In this document: in pieces, positions 63,897-64,000 of the stretch
How positions within the stretch are numbered: position 1 is the stretch's first letter
Layout of the letters: each line of letters begins with the position of its first letter
Source of the DNA: Deinococcus metalli
GTDB lineage: Bacteria; Deinococcota; Deinococci; Deinococcales; Deinococcaceae
Assembly: GCF_014201805.1 (NCBI RefSeq)
Contig: NZ_JACHFK010000006.1
Span: forward strand, 255,520-319,519
Length of the DNA: 64,000 nt
Direction: 5' to 3'
Notes under the pieces: generated by a model
What the model was told of the DNA's origin: nothing
Databases searched by the model: none
What the model saw: the letters and a program-made list of their open reading frames with translations, nothing else
Made by a program: the position numbers and the translations under genes

Positions 63897-64000
<104 letters not shown>

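Overview
This window is a high-GC, gene-dense stretch of a bacterial chromosome that almost certainly comes from the genus Deinococcus. The reasons are the amylosucrase, the GlgX-TreZ-TreY trehalose operon, the archaeal-type prolyl-tRNA synthetase, the Deinococcus-Thermus style phosphosugar isomerase, and the promoter grammar. At least 23 genes start 5-9 bases (mostly 6-7) after a TAnnnT -10 hexamer and have no Shine-Dalgarno site, which is the leaderless-mRNA arrangement known from Deinococcus. No insertion sequence, prophage, CRISPR array or rRNA is visible. There is one tRNA (Arg, anticodon CCG). The window opens inside a membrane-anchored protein gene and closes inside tuf.

Layout. 1-8.5 kb: an MTHFS-like protein, a secreted protein, a nitrilase/GNAT pair, a metallophosphoesterase, holB, scpA, trpS and a membrane-anchored double-parvulin chaperone. 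8.5-16.6 kb: tRNA-Arg, a phosphosugar isomerase-like protein, a DoxX-like protein, a beta-helix lipoprotein behind a LacI-type operator, dcd, a second metallophosphoesterase, a secreted DUF3298-like protein and a BAX-inhibitor-1 protein. 16.6-23.5 kb: glgX-treZ-treY, which makes trehalose from alpha-glucan. 23.7-29.4 kb: an unusual basic-tailed possible PD-(D/E)XK protein, an orphan ABC substrate-binding protein, a DinB protein, proS, a DUF2171 protein and an alpha/beta hydrolase. 29.5-35.3 kb: amylosucrase with a coupled small protein, a GNAT gene behind a leader peptide and possible attenuator, rpmI-rplT, a GntR regulator and moaA. 35.6-39.7 kb: acetate uptake and activation (DUF485-actP, acs). 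39.7-45 kb: a response regulator, an aminotransferase, and nagA with a sugar-phosphate isomerase (amino-sugar recycling).

45-64 kb holds the transcription/translation core, mostly on the minus strand: tuf, rpmG-secE-nusG, rplK-rplA-rplJ-rplL, then rpoB-rpoC. The usual rplL-rpoB junction is interrupted by about 5.8 kb. That insert carries a sulfite-exporter-like permease with a divergent LysR gene, two TPR genes overlapping tail to tail, and a tightly overlapped DUF2239 / degenerate GIY-YIG / LRV-repeat operon behind a palindrome. A paralogue of the LRV protein lies between tuf and rpmG.

Several intergenic palindromes look like specific operators (LacI-like at 10.64 and 29.49 kb, MarR-like at 28.56 kb, GntR autoregulation at 34.2 kb, others at 25.6 and 57.25 kb). 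The items most worth following are the leader-peptide/attenuator at 31.74-31.84 kb and the DUF2239/GIY-YIG-like/LRV operon. Functions are assigned from sequence motifs read by eye. No database search was possible.
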